DNA of 8,882 nucleotides from Pseudomonadota bacterium (GTDB lineage Bacteria; Pseudomonadota; Gammaproteobacteria; Xanthomonadales; Rhodanobacteraceae): positions 1 through 8,882 of the forward strand of contig JAEYZH010000128.1 in assembly GCA_023430685.1 (NCBI GenBank), in the 5' to 3' direction. Positions 1 through 7,049 of this stretch are shown in pieces. Numbering within the stretch: position 1 is the stretch's first letter; each line of letters starts with the position of its first letter. Made by a program: the position numbers and the translations under genes. Below the pieces are notes generated by a model. That model ran no database searches. It was not told where the DNA came from and saw only the letters and a list, made by a program, of their open reading frames with translations.

Positions 1-2563
1 GCTCGGCGACGCGGATCGCGCGGCCGGCGCCGCGTTCCGCGAGGGCGCCGACGCCACCGGGTTGCTGCGGTTCCGCGCGCGGTCGGTCGATCGCGTGGTG
101 CTGCACGCGTGGCAGGCCTGCCTCGGCGAAGCGCCCGACTGCACGCTGTTCGCGGTCGGCGGTTACGGGCGCGGCTTGCTGTTCCCGCACTCCGACGTCG
201 ACGTGCTGGTGCTCGGCGAGGCGGACGCGCTCGCACCCCAGGCGCGTGCGCTCGAGGCATTTTTCGCCTGCCTCTGGGACGTCGGCCTCAAGCCCGGGCA
301 TGCGGTGCGCACGCCCGCGCAGTGTCGCGAGATCGCGAGCGGCGACGTCACCGTGTTCACCGCGCTGCTCGATGCGCGCGTGCTCGCCGGCGCGGCGGGT
401 CCCGCGCATGCGCTCGCGCAGCTCGTCGACGAACCCGCGATGTGGCCCGCACCCGTGTTCCTCGAGGCCAAACGCAGCGAGCAGGCGCGGCGCTTCGCGC
501 GCTTCAACGACACCGCCTACAACCTCGAGCCGAACCTCAAGGAAGGCCCCGGCGGCCTGCGCACGATCGACCTCATGCGCTGGCTCGGGCGTCGCATCGC
601 CGCGGCACCGGACCTCGATGCGATGGTCGCGCAGGGCCTGCTCGATGCGACCGAGCGCGACGCGCTGGTGCGGGCCGAGGCGACGCTGCGGCGTCATCGC
701 ATCGCATTGCACCTCGCCGCGGGCCGCGCGGAGGAACGGCTGCTGTTCGACCACCAGCGCCGGCTCGCGGCCGACCTCGGCTTCGTCGACGAGCACGCGA
801 CCAACCTCGCGGTCGAACAGTTCATGCAGGCGTACTACCGCGCGGCGACGATCGTCGAGCGGCTCGGCGCGCAGCTGGTCGAGCGCTGCACCGAACTGCT
901 CGAACCCGCGCCGGGCCCGCCGCGCGAGCTCGATCGGGATTTCGTCGCGATCGGCACGCGCATCGAACCGCGTGACGCGGGCCTGTTCCTGCGGCGCCCG
1001 CGCGCGATCGTCGACGTGTTCAGCGCCCAGATCGACGACCCGGCCGTGCGTGGCCTGTCGTCGCAGACGATGCGCCTGCTGCAACAGGCGCTCGCGCGCC
1101 ACCGCAACGCGTTCGCACGCGATCCGCACGTGCTGGTCGCGTTTCTCGAACTGCTGCGGCGTGGCGCGACCGCGGTCGAGCTGATGGCGCGCATGAACCG
1201 CCACGGCGTGCTCGCGGCGATCCTGCCCGCGTTCCGCCAGGTGGTCGGGCGCATGCAGTACGACCTGTTCCACGTCTACACCGTCGACGAGCACACGCTG
1301 CGCGTGCTGCGCAACGTCGCGCGCTTCACGGATGACGCCGCGCGCGAGGAATTCCCGCATGCGGCCGACGTCCACGCGGCGCTCGAGAAGCCCGAACTGC
1401 TGCTGCTGGCGGCGCTGTTCCACGATATCGCGAAGGGCCGCGGCGGCGACCACTCGGTGCTCGGGGAGGAAGAGGCGCGCGCGTTCTGCGCGCGGCTCGG
1501 CCTGCCGCAGGCGGACATCGACCTCGTCGCCTGGCTCGTGCGCTGGCACCTGCTGATGAGCGTCACCGCGCAGCGCCAGGACATCGCCGACCCCGACGTC
1601 GTGCACCGGTTCGCGAGCCAGGTCGGATCGCGCGAGCGGCTCGACTACCTCTATCTGCTCACGATCGCGGACATCGCGGGCACCAATCCGAAGCTCTGGA
1701 ACGAATGGAAGGCGCGCCTGCTCGCCGATCTGCATGCGGCCGCGCGCTACGCATTGCGCGCCGGCCTCGTGCAGCCGCCGCAGGCCGCAGCGCGCGGCGC
1801 GACCTGTCGCGAGGCGGTGCGCACCCAGCTCGTGCAGGAGGGCATGCCGCCCGCGCGAGCGGACGAGGTACTGGCGCGCCTGCCGCAGCGCAGCTTCCTG
1901 CGCCATCGCGTCGATGTGCTCGCGTGGCAAGCACGCACGATCGCTGCCGCGCCGGCCGGCGCGCTCGTCGTCGCGTCGCTGCCGCGCTCGCGCCGTGCCG
2001 GTGCGATGCTGTTCGTGTGCGCGCCCGACCACGACATGCTGTTCGCCGCGATCACCGCGACGCTCGACCGGCTCGGGTTCAACATCGTTTCGGCGCGCTT
2101 GCTGGTCGGCGACGATGCGCGCATGTTCGCGACCTTCGACCTGCTCGATGCGGAAGGCGACGTGGACACCGAAGCGGGGCGCGCGCAGCGGCTGCAGGCG
2201 GAACTCGAGCGCGTGCTCGGCGCACGCGAGCTGCGCGCACGCGTCGCGCGGCGCGGCTTGCCGCGCCGGCTGCGCCACTTCCAGCGCGTGCCGCGCATCG
2301 AGTTCAGCGAACGCGACGGCGCGACCCAGCTCGCGCTGGTGTGCAGCGACCGGCCCGGCCTTCTCGCCGAAGTCGCGCAGGTGCTGCATGCGGCGCGCGT
2401 GCGCGTGCACGATGCGCGCATTGCGACCTTCGGCGAGCGTGTGGAAGACTTCTTCGTCCTTACCGGCGAATCGGGTACGGTCCTCGGCGACACGGCGCGC
2501 GACGCGTTGCAGGCCGCACTGCTCGATCGCCTCGGCCCCGACGCGCCACGAACCCCCGAGTGA
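1..2563 (+). CDS. glnD: Bifunctional [protein-PII] uridylyltransferase/uridylyl-removing enzyme GlnD (5' truncated)
   Basis: GlnD adds UMP to PII signalling proteins when glutamine is low and removes it when glutamine is high, so setting glutamine synthetase activity and nitrogen-regulated transcription. The frame is open from base 2 to the left edge, so the start lies upstream; 853 codons are visible against about 890 in E. coli, so only some tens of residues are missing. Domains in order: the nucleotidyltransferase motif GGYGRG (158-175) followed by SDVD; a linker containing NLKEGPGGLR; an HD domain with HDIAKGRGGDHS (His-Asp at 1421-1426); and two C-terminal glutamine-sensing ACT domains at about 1994-2146 and 2324-2497, the second with DRPGLL. 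The residue after GGYGRG is Leu where E. coli has Glu. dapD follows after 7 nt, as glnD is followed by dapD in E. coli. Identity is very secure. Confidence 0.97.
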   Translation, partial: LGDADRAAGAAFREGADATGLLRFRARSVDRVVLHAWQACLGEAPDCTLFAVGGYGRGLLFPHSDVDVLVLGEADALAPQARALEAFFACLWDVGLKPGHAVRTPAQCREIASGDVTVFTALLDARVLAGAAGPAHALAQLVDEPAMWPAPVFLEAKRSEQARRFARFNDTAYNLEPNLKEGPGGLRTIDLMRWLGRRIAAAPDLDAMVAQGLLDATERDALVRAEATLRRHRIALHLAAGRAEERLLFDHQRRLAADLGFVDEHATNLAVEQFMQAYYRAATIVERLGAQLVERCTELLEPAPGPPRELDRDFVAIGTRIEPRDAGLFLRRPRAIVDVFSAQIDDPAVRGLSSQTMRLLQQALARHRNAFARDPHVLVAFLELLRRGATAVELMARMNRHGVLAAILPAFRQVVGRMQYDLFHVYTVDEHTLRVLRNVARFTDDAAREEFPHAADVHAALEKPELLLLAALFHDIAKGRGGDHSVLGEEEARAFCARLGLPQADIDLVAWLVRWHLLMSVTAQRQDIADPDVVHRFASQVGSRERLDYLYLLTIADIAGTNPKLWNEWKARLLADLHAAARYALRAGLVQPPQAAARGATCREAVRTQLVQEGMPPARADEVLARLPQRSFLRHRVDVLAWQARTIAAAPAGALVVASLPRSRRAGAMLFVCAPDHDMLFAAITATLDRLGFNIVSARLLVGDDARMFATFDLLDAEGDVDTEAGRAQRLQAELERVLGARELRARVARRGLPRRLRHFQRVPRIEFSERDGATQLALVCSDRPGLLAEVAQVLHAARVRVHDARIATFGERVEDFFVLTGESGTVLGDTARDALQAALLDRLGPDAPRTPE

Positions 2564-2570
2564 ATCCCGC

Positions 2571-3386
2571 ATGCACGAGTTGCAACGCCTGATCGACGAC
2601 GCCTGGGAACGCCGCGCGGACGTGTCCGCGACGGAGCTCCAATCCCTGAAACCCGCGCTCGAACGCGTGCTCGACGCCCTGGAAACTGGCGAGCGGCGCG
2701 TCGCCGAACCCGTGGACGGCGGCTGGACCGTGCACCAGTGGCTCAAGAAGGCGGTGCTGCTCTACTTCCGCGCCAGCGGCAACCGCGTCATGGATGGCGG
2801 GCCGATGTCCGCGTTCGACAAGGTCCCGCTGCGTTTTGCCGACGCGCGCGAGGACGCGTTCCGCGGCATCGGCGCACGCGTCGTGCCCGGTGCGCTGGTG
2901 CGTCGCGGGGCGCATGTCGCGCGCGACGTCGTGCTGATGCCGAGCTACGTCAACATCGGCGCATGGGTCGGCCCCGGCACGATGGTCGACACCTGGGCCA
3001 CGGTTGGCTCCTGCGCGCAGATCGGCGCCAACGTGCACCTCTCGGGTGGCGTCGGCATCGGCGGCGTGCTCGAACCCCTGCAGGCGAATCCGACGATCAT
3101 CGAGGACGACTGTTTCATCGGCGCGCGTTCCGAAGTGGTCGAGGGCGTGGTCGTCGAGCGCGGCAGCGTGGTCGGCATGGGCGTGTTCCTCGGGCAGTCG
3201 ACGAAGATCTACGACCGCGCGACCGGCGAGGTCTCCTACGGCCGCGTGCCCGCGGGCAGCGTCGTCGTCGCAGGCTCGTTGCCCGCGGCGGATGGCAGCC
3301 ACGCCCTGTATGCGGCGGTCATCGTCAAGCGCGTCGATGCGAAGACGCGTGCGAAGACCTCGATCAATGAATTGTTGCGGGCTTGA
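2571..3386 (+). CDS. dapD: 2,3,4,5-tetrahydropyridine-2,6-dicarboxylate N-succinyltransferase DapD
   Basis: This cytoplasmic enzyme transfers succinyl from succinyl-CoA to tetrahydrodipicolinate, opening the succinylase branch of diaminopimelate/lysine synthesis. The product has 271 residues (E. coli 274). An alpha-helical N-terminal domain (about 1-98, with GWTVHQWLKKAVLLYFR) is followed by a left-handed beta-helix of hexapeptide repeats (about 100-240), including NIGAWVGPGTMVDTWATVG and QIGANVHLSGGVGIGGVLEP. Asp140 in the MVDTW segment and Glu188 in RSEVVEG match residues implicated in catalysis in the family. The ATG at 2571 gives the normal N-terminus; there is only a weak GAG at 2558-2560 as a ribosome site, so coupling to glnD, which stops 7 nt upstream, is likely. 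The TGA stop is itself the first bases of the following heptamer repeat. Conserved length and motifs make the assignment firm. Confidence 0.97.
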   Translation: MHELQRLIDDAWERRADVSATELQSLKPALERVLDALETGERRVAEPVDGGWTVHQWLKKAVLLYFRASGNRVMDGGPMSAFDKVPLRFADAREDAFRGIGARVVPGALVRRGAHVARDVVLMPSYVNIGAWVGPGTMVDTWATVGSCAQIGANVHLSGGVGIGGVLEPLQANPTIIEDDCFIGARSEVVEGVVVERGSVVGMGVFLGQSTKIYDRATGEVSYGRVPAGSVVVAGSLPAADGSHALYAAVIVKRVDAKTRAKTSINELLRA

Positions 3387-3509
3387 GGGCGAGGGTCGAG
3401 GGGCGAGGGTCGAGGGTCGAGGGTCGAGGGTCGAGGGTCGAGGGCCGAGGGCCGAGGGCCGAGGGTCGAGGGCCGAGGGCAGAGGGCAGAGGGCAGAGGG
3501 CAGAGGGCT
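3385..3509 (+). repeat. G-rich heptamer tandem repeat, 17 full GAGGGNN units after dapD
   Basis: Seventeen uninterrupted 7-nt units run from 3391 to 3509, preceded by a 6-nt partial unit (3385-3390) that begins inside the dapD stop codon. In order, the units end TC, GC (this unit reads GAGGGGC), TC five times, CC three times, TC, CC, CA four times, CT. Each contributes a GGG run separated from the next by 4 nt (3 nt at the two ends of the GAGGGGC and partial units). The ordered blocks of identical variants suggest growth by local duplication. Open frames across it give low-complexity peptides and are not taken as genes. Confidence 0.95.
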
Positions 3510-3560
3510 GGCAGCGAGCCTCCTGGCCGATGCGTGATGCGGACCCTTCCGCGCCGCGGC

Positions 3561-3589
3561 TTCACCTGCAGGCCCAGCGCCGCCACAAT
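3561..3589 (+). promoter_or_regulatory. Possible sigma-70-type promoter for yffB-dapE
   Basis: TTCACC (3561-3566) and CACAAT (3584-3589) are separated by 17 nt and match the consensus hexamers at 4 of 6 positions each. Transcription would start near 3596, where the C-rich heptamers begin, leaving a leader of about 30 nt. This is a visual match in GC-rich DNA and only suggestive. Confidence 0.3.
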
Positions 3590-3595
3590 CCCGAT

Positions 3596-3627
3596 CCTCG
3601 CCCCTCGACCCTCGCCCCTCAGCCCTC
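3596..3627 (+). repeat. C-rich heptamer repeat, inverted copy of the dapD-side repeat, abutting the yffB start
   Basis: About four and a half units of the form CCCTCGN/CCCTCAG occupy the 32 nt directly before the yffB ATG. They are the reverse complement of the G-rich repeat after dapD. Bases 3596-3617 are perfectly complementary to 3387-3408 (22 nt). The stretch replaces any Shine-Dalgarno sequence. Read-through RNA from dapD could fold the two arms together around a loop of about 187 nt. Confidence 0.9.
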
Positions 3628-4008
3628 ATGCAAACCACCCTCTACGGCCTGACCACCTGCGACACCTGCAGGAAGGCGCGCAACTGGCTCGATCGCGCGG
3701 GCGTCGCGTACGCGTTCATCGATTACCGCGCGCATCCGATCCCTGCGTCCGAGCTCAAGGCATGGTCGAGTGCGCTCGGCGGCTGGGATGCGTTCATCAA
3801 CCGGGCATCGACGACCTGGCGCGCACTGCCGCCCGTGCGCAAGTCGCCGGGCAGCGATGCGGAGTGGACGTTGCTGCTGAGGGAATACCCGGCGCTGATC
3901 CGTCGGCCGCTCGTCATCACCGAAGACGGCCAGCCGCACCAGGGCTTCAGCGACTCCGCGTTCAAGACGCTGTTCGGAACCCGACCCGGGCGCCGCGATG
4001 GCGCCTGA
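3628..4008 (+). CDS. yffB: Spx/ArsC-family thiol reductase YffB
   Basis: A 126-residue thioredoxin-fold protein of the ArsC/Spx/YffB family. The N-terminal TLYGLTTCDTCRKARNWL carries the active-site CxxC (Cys11, Cys14) at the start of the first helix, and IRRPLV (91-96) is the conserved ArsC-like arginine-proline segment; GFSDSAF near the C-terminus matches E. coli YffB. Characterised relatives of YffB are described as glutathione-linked thiol reductases; the physiological substrate is unclear, and arsenate reduction should not be assumed. The E. coli protein has CDTI where this one has CDTC. yffB also lies directly before dapE in E. coli, and here the reading frames overlap by 11 nt. The start fits the family N-terminus but is preceded by C-rich heptamers without a ribosome-binding site. 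Family firm, function uncertain. Confidence 0.88.
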   Translation: MQTTLYGLTTCDTCRKARNWLDRAGVAYAFIDYRAHPIPASELKAWSSALGGWDAFINRASTTWRALPPVRKSPGSDAEWTLLLREYPALIRRPLVITEDGQPHQGFSDSAFKTLFGTRPGRRDGA

Positions 4009-5155
4009 CGCACGCGCAGCGAGCGACGTGCTCGCGCTCGCATGCGAGCTGGTCCGGCACGCATCGGTCACGCCCGACGACGCGGGTTGCCAGGAGATCG
4101 TCGCCTCGCGCCTCGCGGCTTGCGGCTTCACGATCGAACGCCTGCGCCACGGGGACGTCGACAACCTGTGGGCGACGCACGGCGAAGGCGCGCCGGTGTT
4201 CGTGTTCCTCGGCCATACCGACGTCGTGCCGATCGGACCGCCCGAGGCGTGGACCAGTGCTCCGTTCGAGCCGGTGGTCCGCGACGGGCGCCTCTACGGC
4301 CGTGGTGCGGCGGACATGAAGGGCAGCGTCGCCGCGATGGTCGTCGCGCTGGAAGCCTGCGTGCGCGCGCAACCCCGCCACGCGGGGACGCTCGCGCTGC
4401 TGCTGACCTCGGACGAGGAAGGCCTCGCGATCGACGGCGTGCGGCGTGTCGCCGAAGCATTCCGCGCGCGCGGCCAGCGCATCGATGCCTGCGTGGTCGG
4501 CGAGCCTTCGTCGATGCAGCGGCTTGGCGACCTCATCCGCATCGGCCGGCGTGGTTCGCTGACCGGACGTCTGCGCGTGCGTGGCGTGCAGGGTCACGTC
4601 GCGTACCCGGAAAAGGCGCACAATCCGATCCATGCGTTCGCGCCCGCGCTCGCCGCGCTCGCGGCGGAACGCTGGGACGAGGGCGACGACGCATTCCCGC
4701 CAACGTCATTCCAGGTCTCCAACATCGGCGCGGGCACCGGCGCCGACAACGTAATCCCGGGCGAGCTGCGCGCGGTATTCAATTTCCGCTACGGCACCGC
4801 GAGCAGCGCGCAATCGCTGCGCGAGCGTACCGAGGCGATCCTGCGCGCGCACGGCGTCGAGTTCGAACTCGACTGGTGGCTTTCGGGCGAACCGTTCGCG
4901 ACGCGCGCGGGTGCGTTGCGCGAGGCCACCGTCGCGGCGATCCGCGAGCAGTGCGGCATCGAACCCGCGCAGAGCACCGGCGGCGGCACCTCGGACGGCC
5001 GCTTCATCGCGCCGCTCGGCGCCGAAGTGGTCGAACTCGGGCCGTGCAATGCGAGCATCCACCAGGTCGACGAACACGTCGCCTTGGCCGAGCTCGAAGC
5101 CCTTCCGCGCCTCTACGCGGCGATCGTCGAACGCTGGCTCGGCCTCGCAACCTGA
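3998..5155 (+). CDS. dapE: Succinyl-diaminopimelate desuccinylase DapE
   Basis: A cytoplasmic M20-family zinc metallohydrolase that splits N-succinyl-L,L-diaminopimelate into succinate and L,L-diaminopimelate, two steps after DapD. The product has 385 residues (E. coli 375). Metal and catalytic residues are all present: His73 in GHTDVVP, Asp106 in AADMKG, the Glu140-Glu141 pair in SDEEG (catalytic base and metal ligand), Glu169 in VGEPSS and His355 in NASIHQVDE. The lid/dimerisation domain begins near RRGSLTGRLRVRGVQGHVAYPEKAHNP, with His200 in the position of the family's dimer-domain active-site histidine. TGGGTSDGRF (327-336) is typical of DapE rather than of other M20 peptidases. The ATG lies inside the end of yffB with no strong ribosome site, so translation is probably coupled to yffB. 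Confidence 0.97.
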   Translation: MAPDARAASDVLALACELVRHASVTPDDAGCQEIVASRLAACGFTIERLRHGDVDNLWATHGEGAPVFVFLGHTDVVPIGPPEAWTSAPFEPVVRDGRLYGRGAADMKGSVAAMVVALEACVRAQPRHAGTLALLLTSDEEGLAIDGVRRVAEAFRARGQRIDACVVGEPSSMQRLGDLIRIGRRGSLTGRLRVRGVQGHVAYPEKAHNPIHAFAPALAALAAERWDEGDDAFPPTSFQVSNIGAGTGADNVIPGELRAVFNFRYGTASSAQSLRERTEAILRAHGVEFELDWWLSGEPFATRAGALREATVAAIREQCGIEPAQSTGGGTSDGRFIAPLGAEVVELGPCNASIHQVDEHVALAELEALPRLYAAIVERWLGLAT

Positions 5156-5189
5156 CTTTGCGACCGCTGCCGACGCGGTGCGTTTGCGC

Positions 5190-5216
5190 TAGAGTCGGTC
5201 GCCACCTGCAAGGGAG
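5190..5216 (+). promoter_or_regulatory. Possible -10 element and strong ribosome-binding site for the 5225 gene
   Basis: The 69-nt gap after dapE contains TAGAGT (5190-5195, 4 of 6 matches to a -10 hexamer) without a convincing -35 at the right distance. AAGGGAG at 5210-5216 lies 8 nt before the ATG at 5225. The ribosome site is the clearest Shine-Dalgarno sequence in the window and decides the start; the promoter is weak. Confidence 0.4.
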
Positions 5217-5224
5217 TCGCGCTG

Positions 5225-5965
5225 ATGATCCGTCCGCTGTTGTTGCTCGTCGGCTTGTCGTGCTCCGGTGCCGCACTCGCGGCCAAGCCCGCGCAGGACC
5301 TTCATCTCACGCAGTCGTGGCGGGTTTCGCTCGACGCCAGCGGTGCGGTCACGCACCTCGAGCCGACCGACACGCTCGAACCCGCGGTCGCTGCGCCGCT
5401 CGAACGTGCGATCGGTGGCTGGCGCTTCGCGCCCGGGCGAGTCGACGGCGTCGCGGCGCCGACCGAAACCATGCTCACGCTCGATGTCCGCTTCGTTGCG
5501 GTGGATGGTGGCCGCTACGCGATCCGCATCGACGATGCGCGCACCGGCGGGCGCGTCGATCCGGAAAGCAGTCGGCGGCATTTCCCGCGCTTCCCGAACC
5601 AGGCACTCAAGCGCGGTTTGTTCGCGATGATCGTGGTGAAGGTGGACTACGACGCATCGGGCAAGGTGGTCGCGGTCGAGCCGCAGGCGGACCTCGGCGT
5701 CAACGCGTCGCGCTCGCTCGAAAAGGCGACCGTCGCGGCGGTGCGGCAATGGGAAGTCCAGCCCGAGCGCGTCGGCGGCCGCGCGGTTGCGTCGAGCCTG
5801 GTGCTGCCGGTCTGCTACTCGGTCGTCGCGGCCAGCACCACGCCACCCGATTATGCATGCGCGTTCACGCCCCGCGGCAGCACCACGCCGATCCGCGAAG
5901 GCGACGCGCTCGCGCTCGCGCCGGTCGCACGCCTGCGCAGCGACGTGGTCGGTCGCGCGCTCTAG
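5225..5965 (+). CDS. Secreted protein with two TonB C-terminal-like modules
   Basis: The 246-residue product starts with a Sec signal peptide (MIRPLLLLVG..., probable cleavage at the ALA-A site around residues 19-20), so the mature protein is probably periplasmic. Two segments resemble the TonB C-terminal fold: about 31-92 (VSLDASGAVTHLEP, then GWRFAPG) and about 131-200 (VKVDYDASGKVVAVEP, then VRQWEVQPERVGG). In such modules a variable strand is followed by a helix and the conserved tryptophan segment. Unlike TonB there is no N-terminal membrane anchor or proline-rich spanner, so energy transduction at the outer membrane is not expected. Cys197 and Cys212 could form a disulphide. It has its own ribosome site and perhaps its own promoter, separate from dapE. 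Its stop lies one base from the prfA stop on the other strand. The fold is inferred from pattern, and the function is unknown. Confidence 0.7.
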   Translation: MIRPLLLLVGLSCSGAALAAKPAQDLHLTQSWRVSLDASGAVTHLEPTDTLEPAVAAPLERAIGGWRFAPGRVDGVAAPTETMLTLDVRFVAVDGGRYAIRIDDARTGGRVDPESSRRHFPRFPNQALKRGLFAMIVVKVDYDASGKVVAVEPQADLGVNASRSLEKATVAAVRQWEVQPERVGGRAVASSLVLPVCYSVVAASTTPPDYACAFTPRGSTTPIREGDALALAPVARLRSDVVGRAL

Positions 5966-5966
5966 C

Positions 5967-7049
5967 TCAGGCAGTCGCGGCCAGCAGCTGGAGCTGGTCG
6001 GCCTGGTCCTCGCGAGTGAGCGCATCGACGAGTTCGTCGAGGTCGCCAGCGATGATCTCGGGCAGGCGGTACAGCGTGAGGTTGATGCGGTGGTCGGTGA
6101 TCCGGCCCTGCGGGAAGTTGTAGGTGCGGATGCGCTGGCTGCGATCGCCCGAGCCGACCTGCAGGCGGCGCGATTCGGCTTGCGCGGCGCTTTGCTTGCT
6201 GCGCTCCTCATCGAGCAGGCGCGCCTTCAGCAGCGACAGCGCGCGGGCACGGTTCTTGTGCTGGCTGCGTTCGTCCTGGCACTCGACCACGATGCCGCTC
6301 GGCAGGTGGGTGATGCGGATCGCCGAGTCGGTCTTGTTGACGTGCTGGCCGCCTGCGCCCGACGCGCGGAACGTGTCGACCTTAAGGTCCGCGTCCCTGA
6401 GTTCGATCTCGTCGACTTCGTCGATCTCGGGCAGGATCGCGACGGTCGCGGCCGACGTGTGGATGCGTCCCTGCGCCTCGGTGGCGGGCACACGCTGCAC
6501 CCGGTGCGTGCCCGATTCGTACTTGAGCCGCGAGTAGGCGCCGCGGCCCTCCACGCGCGCGATGACTTCCTTGTATCCACCATGCTCGCCGTCGCTCGAG
6601 GACAGGATCTCGACGTTCCAGCGATGGCGTTCGGCATGGCGCAGGTACATGCGCAGCAGGTCGCCGGCGAAGATCGCGGCCTCGTCGCCGCCGGTCCCCG
6701 CGCGGATCTCCAGGAACAGGTTGCCTTCGTCGCGCGGATCCTTCGGCACCAGCAGCAGGTTCAGCTCGTGCTCGAGACGTTCGCGCTCGCCTTCGAGCGC
6801 CTCGGCTTCCTCGATCGCGAGCTCGCGCAGCTCGGGATCCTTCTGCATCGCGATCGATGCGTCCAGCGCCTTGCGGTTGCCTTCCCACGCGCGCAGCGCG
6901 GCCGCGAGCGGCGCGAGCTGCGCGTGTTCGCGCGACACCTCGCGCAGGCGCTTCGAATCGGCGAGCACGTCCGCGCTCGCGAGCAGGTGCTCGAGTTCCT
7001 CGTGGCGTTCGGCGAGCTGCTCGAGCTTGCGCTGGATCGTGGGTTGCAT
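5967..7049 (-). CDS. prfA: Peptide chain release factor 1 (RF1)
   Basis: RF1 recognises UAA and UAG in the ribosomal A site and triggers hydrolysis of peptidyl-tRNA. The product has 360 residues, the same as E. coli. The stop-codon-reading tripeptide PAT is at 188-190 in RVPATEAQGRIHTSAATVA, which separates RF1 from RF2 (SPF). The catalytic GGQ is at 233-235 in SGAGGQHVNKTDSAIR, with Gln235 as the usual PrmC methylation site; the domain 2 signature EIRAGTGGDEAA is at 114-125. The start MQPTIQRKLEQL matches the E. coli N-terminus; an in-frame ATG 11 codons upstream would add a low-complexity stretch encoded by repeats and is rejected. No Shine-Dalgarno sequence precedes the start, only C-rich heptamers. 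prfA follows hemA, as in E. coli, with a 69-nt gap. Confidence 0.97.
   Translation of the reverse strand: MQPTIQRKLEQLAERHEELEHLLASADVLADSKRLREVSREHAQLAPLAAALRAWEGNRKALDASIAMQKDPELRELAIEEAEALEGERERLEHELNLLLVPKDPRDEGNLFLEIRAGTGGDEAAIFAGDLLRMYLRHAERHRWNVEILSSSDGEHGGYKEVIARVEGRGAYSRLKYESGTHRVQRVPATEAQGRIHTSAATVAILPEIDEVDEIELRDADLKVDTFRASGAGGQHVNKTDSAIRITHLPSGIVVECQDERSQHKNRARALSLLKARLLDEERSKQSAAQAESRRLQVGSGDRSQRIRTYNFPQGRITDHRINLTLYRLPEIIAGDLDELVDALTREDQADQLQLLAATA

Noticed and set aside
62..64. TTG at 62 as the glnD start
   Set aside because: The same frame is open to the window edge with plausible GlnD sequence (LGDADRAAGAAFREGADATG), so the true start is upstream.
3385..3509. CRISPR-like array
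   Set aside because: Units are 7 nt, directly adjacent and without spacers; this is a simple tandem repeat.
3385..3627. Intrinsic terminator after dapD
   Set aside because: The arms are 187 nt apart and no T run follows; the layout does not fit a Rho-independent terminator.
2460..3638. A 392-codon open frame on the minus strand opposite dapD and the repeat
   Set aside because: It is a shadow of dapD and its end is low-complexity peptide from the heptamers (repeated PRPSTLD-type units).
3383..3652. Small open frame giving a repeated RGSRVEGRG peptide
   Set aside because: All three frames of a 7-nt repeat without stops give such peptides; there is no start signal and no conserved downstream domain.
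5225..5290. Lipoprotein signal in the 5225 gene because of Cys13
   Set aside because: The residues before Cys13 (G-L-S) do not fit a lipobox, and a better signal peptidase I site follows at about residues 19-20.
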